16,663 nt of DNA, taken from assembly GCA_045542755.1 (NCBI GenBank), contig JAZQLP010000043.1, forward strand, positions 1-16,663. The letters run 5' to 3'. A program made the translations under genes and the position numbers. Numbering within the stretch: position 1 is the stretch's first letter; each line of letters begins with the position of its first letter. Source of the stretch: JAZQLP01 sp045542755 (GTDB lineage Bacteria > Bacillota > Clostridia > Oscillospirales > UBA644). Positions 13,807 to 16,663 of this stretch are shown here, in pieces. The notes beneath the pieces are model-generated. The model ran no database searches, was not told where the DNA came from, and saw only the letters and a program-made list of their open reading frames with translations.

Positions 13807-14973
13807 TCAGTTATGTTTTAGGTAATATGCCTTAAGATATTCACGTGTATTAAGGTCTGTACTTATTATTTCTTCGGTAGAAGGTTCCGAAATATGGGAA
13901 ATGGCCGACAAAGCCTCTTCTATATATTCAAAGATTTGCAAGTACCCTATTCTTCCCTCAAGGAAATATTCCACAGCAACCTCGTCTGCAGCATTGAGAA
14001 CCGCCGTTGCGTTACCGCCAAGACGAAGAGCTTCAACAGATAGGGGCAACCCACGGAAGGTTTCCATATCGGGAGGGCTGAACGTCAATTCCTTAAGCTT
14101 TGAAAAATCAAGTTTTCCAGCAAGGCCGTGAGGACGTTCGGGATACACAAGGCCGTATTGTATAGGTAACTCCATATCGGGGGTACCTAACTGGGCAATA
14201 ACTGCGCCGTCGTTAAATTCAACCATAGAATGAATTATACTTTCTCGGTGAACAACAACTTCCACTTTTTCAAAGGGAACGTTAAAAAGTCTTACAGCCT
14301 CAATAACCTCAAACCCCTTATTGACAAGGGTAGACGAGTCTATGGTAATCCTCTTACCCATAGACCAGTTTGGATGAGCCAAAGCCTGGGCAGGAGTAAC
14401 TGAAGCAAGGTATTCACGAGTTTTTCCAAAAAACGGACCGCCGGATGCAGTTACTATAAGTTTGCCTATATCTCCATGGTTACCGGCCGTCAATGACTGA
14501 AAAATAGCGGAATGTTCGGAGTCAAGAGGAATTACCCTCTTACCGAGCTTTGCAGCCTTTTTCATAAAGTTATCGCCGTCGGTTACAACGGTTTCTTTAT
14601 TGGCAAGTGCAATATCCGCGCCGTGTTCCAATACTGCGTGAGAAGGAAGGAGACCGGCGACTCCAACTATGGAATTTACGCAAATATCGTAATCCGCTCT
14701 CTTACAAAGCTCTTCTGCAGCAGTTTTCCCGCAAAGAACGGTTATATCCCTTCCGCTTAACTCATTTTTGAGAATCTCACCTACAGCCTCTGAGGCAACG
14801 GCAACCATTTGAGGTGAAAACTCATTTATTAAAGGCATTGCCTTCTCAACGTTACTGCCAAAAGCAAGACCCGTAACCTTAAAATCATATCCTTGACTGT
14901 TAAGATTTCTCACGACGGCTGCAGTCTGTAGGCCGATGGAACCTGTGCAACCGGTTATTATAAGCTTTTTCAT
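13807..14973 (-). CDS. dxr: 1-deoxy-D-xylulose 5-phosphate reductoisomerase
   Basis: A 388-residue enzyme that converts DXP to MEP with NADPH, the first committed step of the MEP pathway and the target of fosmidomycin. It shows the Rossmann loop GCTGSIGLQT (8-17), ALANKET (122-128), metal-binding LDSEHSAIFQ (150-159), ASGGPF and the substrate loop HPNWSMGKRITIDSSTLVNKG (200-220). The frame extends 7 codons upstream to a TTG, but the start MKKLIITG is preferred because AAAGG lies 8 nt before this ATG and it matches the family N-terminus. It follows cdsA by 24 bp. Confidence 0.97.
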   Translation of the reverse strand: MKKLIITGCTGSIGLQTAAVVRNLNSQGYDFKVTGLAFGSNVEKAMPLINEFSPQMVAVASEAVGEILKNELSGRDITVLCGKTAAEELCKRADYDICVNSIVGVAGLLPSHAVLEHGADIALANKETVVTDGDNFMKKAAKLGKRVIPLDSEHSAIFQSLTAGNHGDIGKLIVTASGGPFFGKTREYLASVTPAQALAHPNWSMGKRITIDSSTLVNKGFEVIEAVRLFNVPFEKVEVVVHRESIIHSMVEFNDGAVIAQLGTPDMELPIQYGLVYPERPHGLAGKLDFSKLKELTFSPPDMETFRGLPLSVEALRLGGNATAVLNAADEVAVEYFLEGRIGYLQIFEYIEEALSAISHISEPSTEEIISTDLNTREYLKAYYLKHN

Positions 14974-14997
14974 AGCCTTTTCCTTTCGGTACAACTA

Positions 14998-15816
14998 TTA
15001 GAAGAATACGGGAATTGCCTCAAAAACAAGATAGAGTGCGGGAGCAACGAACATTACGCTGTCAAATCTGTCCATTATTCCACCGTGTCCGGGAATAACG
15101 TTTCCAAAATCCTTAACGCCGAAGTTACGCTTTATCAACGAGGCGGAAAGGTCCCCGAATATAGCAAAAACAGAACCGACAGCGGCGCAAATTGCAGCCA
15201 TAACATAGTTTACGCTTACGGTAGGATCAAACACGTCCACTATGTATATAAAACAAAGACATACGGCCAGAGTTGACACAACGCCGCCTATGGCGCCCTC
15301 TACAGTCTTCTTGGGACTTATTCTGGGAGTCATCTTATGACGGCCGAAAAGTTTACCGAATATATATCCGCCCGTATCTGTAAGCCAAGACACGATAAAG
15401 ATAAATATTATATTATACAGGCCGTAGGGCAACAGTCTTGCATACACGAGAGTGGTAAAAAACAACGGTATCATCAATGAAAGAAGAAAAATCACCGACA
15501 GTCTCTCAAGGCTGAATACCTTATAAAACATCAAAAACGTAATGAATACGATTACCGTAAAAACAAATATGGAAAATGTTACGGCCGATGTCAAAAAGCT
15601 GGGAATCATATGAAGGAAAGGTATGGACAAAGCAAAAAGCATACTGATAATTATTAAAAACTTACTTTCAATATACTTGGTAACCACCATAGCCTCGTAC
15701 AAAGCGCAAACGGAAATCAGCGCAACGAAAATATTAAGCACAAAGGGTATATGGGAGCAGGCAATAACGGCAAACATTATTAACACCAAGACCGCGCCTG
15801 AAATAACTCGTTTCAT
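14998..15816 (-). CDS. cdsA: Phosphatidate cytidylyltransferase (CDP-diglyceride synthase)
   Basis: A 272-residue membrane enzyme that makes CDP-diacylglycerol from phosphatidic acid and CTP, the branch point for phospholipids. It has several hydrophobic segments. The full family signature is near the C-terminus (224-252): SASLIKRNFGVKDFG followed by IPGHGGIMDRFDS, with the K-R, K-D, H-G-G and D-R-x-D elements all intact. An earlier GTG in frame (15828) overlaps the SD, so the start is the ATG at 15816, with AGAAAGG about 11 nt upstream. It lies 21 bp after uppS, a common Firmicute pairing. Confidence 0.96.
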   Translation of the reverse strand: MKRVISGAVLVLIMFAVIACSHIPFVLNIFVALISVCALYEAMVVTKYIESKFLIIISMLFALSIPFLHMIPSFLTSAVTFSIFVFTVIVFITFLMFYKVFSLERLSVIFLLSLMIPLFFTTLVYARLLPYGLYNIIFIFIVSWLTDTGGYIFGKLFGRHKMTPRISPKKTVEGAIGGVVSTLAVCLCFIYIVDVFDPTVSVNYVMAAICAAVGSVFAIFGDLSASLIKRNFGVKDFGNVIPGHGGIMDRFDSVMFVAPALYLVFEAIPVFF

Positions 15817-15837
15817 TTTATATTTCACCTTTCTGAA

Positions 15838-16578
15838 TCATTTAGCAGCTACGGAGCCAAATTTTCTTTTACGACTACCGTAATATTCAAGAGCCTTAAT
15901 AATATCCGCTTCGCAAAAATCGGGCCACAAAACGTCCGTAGCGTAATATTCCGAATAAACACTCTGCCAGGTAAGGAAGTTTGAAAGTCTGTACTCCCCT
16001 GCTGTTCTGATAATAAGATCGGGATCGGGCAACCCTTGTGTATAGATAAGAGAGTTTATATCGTCTTCGGTTATGCTTTTCCCCGCATTGTTTTCAATAA
16101 ACCTGTTTACGGCATTTACAATCTCACTTCTGCCACCGTAATTAATAGCGATGTTAATAGTTGTATGAATTTCGTTTTGCTCCGAAGAAAGTCTGTACAG
16201 TCTGTCTATTTTTTCTCTTACAGTATCGGAAAATGCCGACAAGTCACCTATAAATCTGAATTCTACGTGAGAATACTTTTCGGTTTCCTTCAGATATTTA
16301 TCATAAAGCTTATCAAGATATGCGGAAAGTAAAGACAGGATCGTATCTACTTCAATTTTGGGTCTTGACCAATTTTCGGTAGAAAAGGTATAGAACGTCG
16401 CACATCTTATCCTGTTCTCACAAACGTAATCTATAACCATCTCGGCAGTTTCCACACCTTTTACGTGCCCTCTTTGTCTGGGCAATCCCTTTGCCTGGGC
16501 CCATCTGCCGTTACCGTCCATTATAAAACCTATATGCTTTGGCATTTTTATGGAGTTTTTATCCATACTGTCGCTCAT
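15838..16578 (-). CDS. uppS: Isoprenyl transferase (undecaprenyl diphosphate synthase)
   Basis: A cis-prenyltransferase of about 246 residues that extends farnesyl diphosphate with IPP to the C55 lipid carrier for peptidoglycan. The catalytic Asp21 is in IMDGNGRWA (19-27), with the family blocks RGHVKGVE, FSTENWSRP (65-73) and RTAGEYRLSNF (191-201), plus WPDF near the C-terminus. In-frame candidates are TTG (16584), ATG (16578) and ATG (16566). The ATG at 16578 is chosen because AGAGGG lies about 10 nt upstream. It heads the uppS-cdsA-dxr-rseP-ispG cluster. In many Firmicutes frr lies just upstream; that is beyond the window here. Confidence 0.96.
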   Translation of the reverse strand: MSDSMDKNSIKMPKHIGFIMDGNGRWAQAKGLPRQRGHVKGVETAEMVIDYVCENRIRCATFYTFSTENWSRPKIEVDTILSLLSAYLDKLYDKYLKETEKYSHVEFRFIGDLSAFSDTVREKIDRLYRLSSEQNEIHTTINIAINYGGRSEIVNAVNRFIENNAGKSITEDDINSLIYTQGLPDPDLIIRTAGEYRLSNFLTWQSVYSEYYATDVLWPDFCEADIIKALEYYGSRKRKFGSVAAK

Positions 16579-16615
16579 TTCCAAACAACCCTCTAATATT
16601 CTAAATACTTATGCA

Positions 16616-16643
16616 GGCTTGCCGCAAATAAATGCGGCAAGCC
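16616..16643 (-). repeat. Perfect 11-bp inverted repeat upstream of uppS
   Basis: GGCTTGCCGCA (16616-16626) and TGCGGCAAGCC (16633-16643) around a 6-nt loop form a very stable hairpin. Neither strand has a T-run after it, so it is not a standard intrinsic terminator. It lies about 38 nt before the uppS start. It may be a processing or stability element, a leaky terminator of the upstream gene, or a member of a dispersed palindromic repeat family. Confidence 0.7.
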
Positions 16644-16663
16644 ATACCAACAGATATTTTCAA

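Noticed and set aside
11539..16577. Shared 12-mer TACTGTCGCTCA near the hisZ start and at the uppS start
   Set aside because: A 12-bp match between two points in a window of this size is expected by chance several times over, and the two copies have different positions relative to the genes.

Overview
The window looks like core chromosome from a spore-forming, low-GC Firmicute, most likely class Clostridia. The clues are a SpoIIE phosphatase gene, the short HisG plus HisZ form of ATP phosphoribosyltransferase, the MEP isoprenoid genes dxr and ispG in a uppS-cdsA-dxr-rseP-ispG cluster, an rpmG-secE gene order, Shine-Dalgarno (SD) sites before most genes, and AT-rich sigma-A type promoters. I cannot assign a genus from sequence alone.

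Layout. At the left edge (minus strand) are rpmG and the start of secE, driven by two tandem consensus promoters in a 425-bp intergenic region. That region also holds, divergently, the promoter of a plus-strand tRNA-Lys(TTT). The tRNA is followed by an intrinsic terminator and then by a class I SAM-dependent methyltransferase gene of unknown target (804-1967). This gene meets a minus-strand spoIIE (1964-3769) tail to tail with a 4-bp overlap. spoIIE is unusually short and is preceded by a promoter with a 22-bp spacer and a Spo0A-box-like sequence over its -35.

From 3935 to 11532 runs a compact ten-gene histidine operon on the minus strand: hisZ-hisG-hisD-hisC-hisB-hisH-hisA-hisF-hisI-hisE. 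It starts at a TTGACA-17-TATACT promoter that contains an inverted repeat and ends at a strong hairpin terminator. It encodes every step from PRPP + ATP to histidine except histidinol-phosphate phosphatase, which must lie elsewhere.

Upstream of it (11655-16578, also minus strand) is a five-gene envelope and isoprenoid cluster: uppS (undecaprenyl diphosphate), cdsA (CDP-diacylglycerol), dxr and ispG (MEP pathway) and rseP (site-2 protease). Gaps are 14-38 bp, so it is probably one transcription unit entering from beyond the right edge. A perfect 11-bp hairpin stands before uppS. No clear terminator separates ispG from the his promoter.

Most of the window is ordinary housekeeping sequence. I see no mobile element, CRISPR array, defence system or prophage. 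The points worth a second look are the copy of the tRNA 3' acceptor sequence inside the downstream terminator, the shortened SpoIIE and its promoter, the methyltransferase with an unassigned N-terminal domain, and possible operators in front of his and rpmG. All calls come from reading motifs by eye, with no database search.
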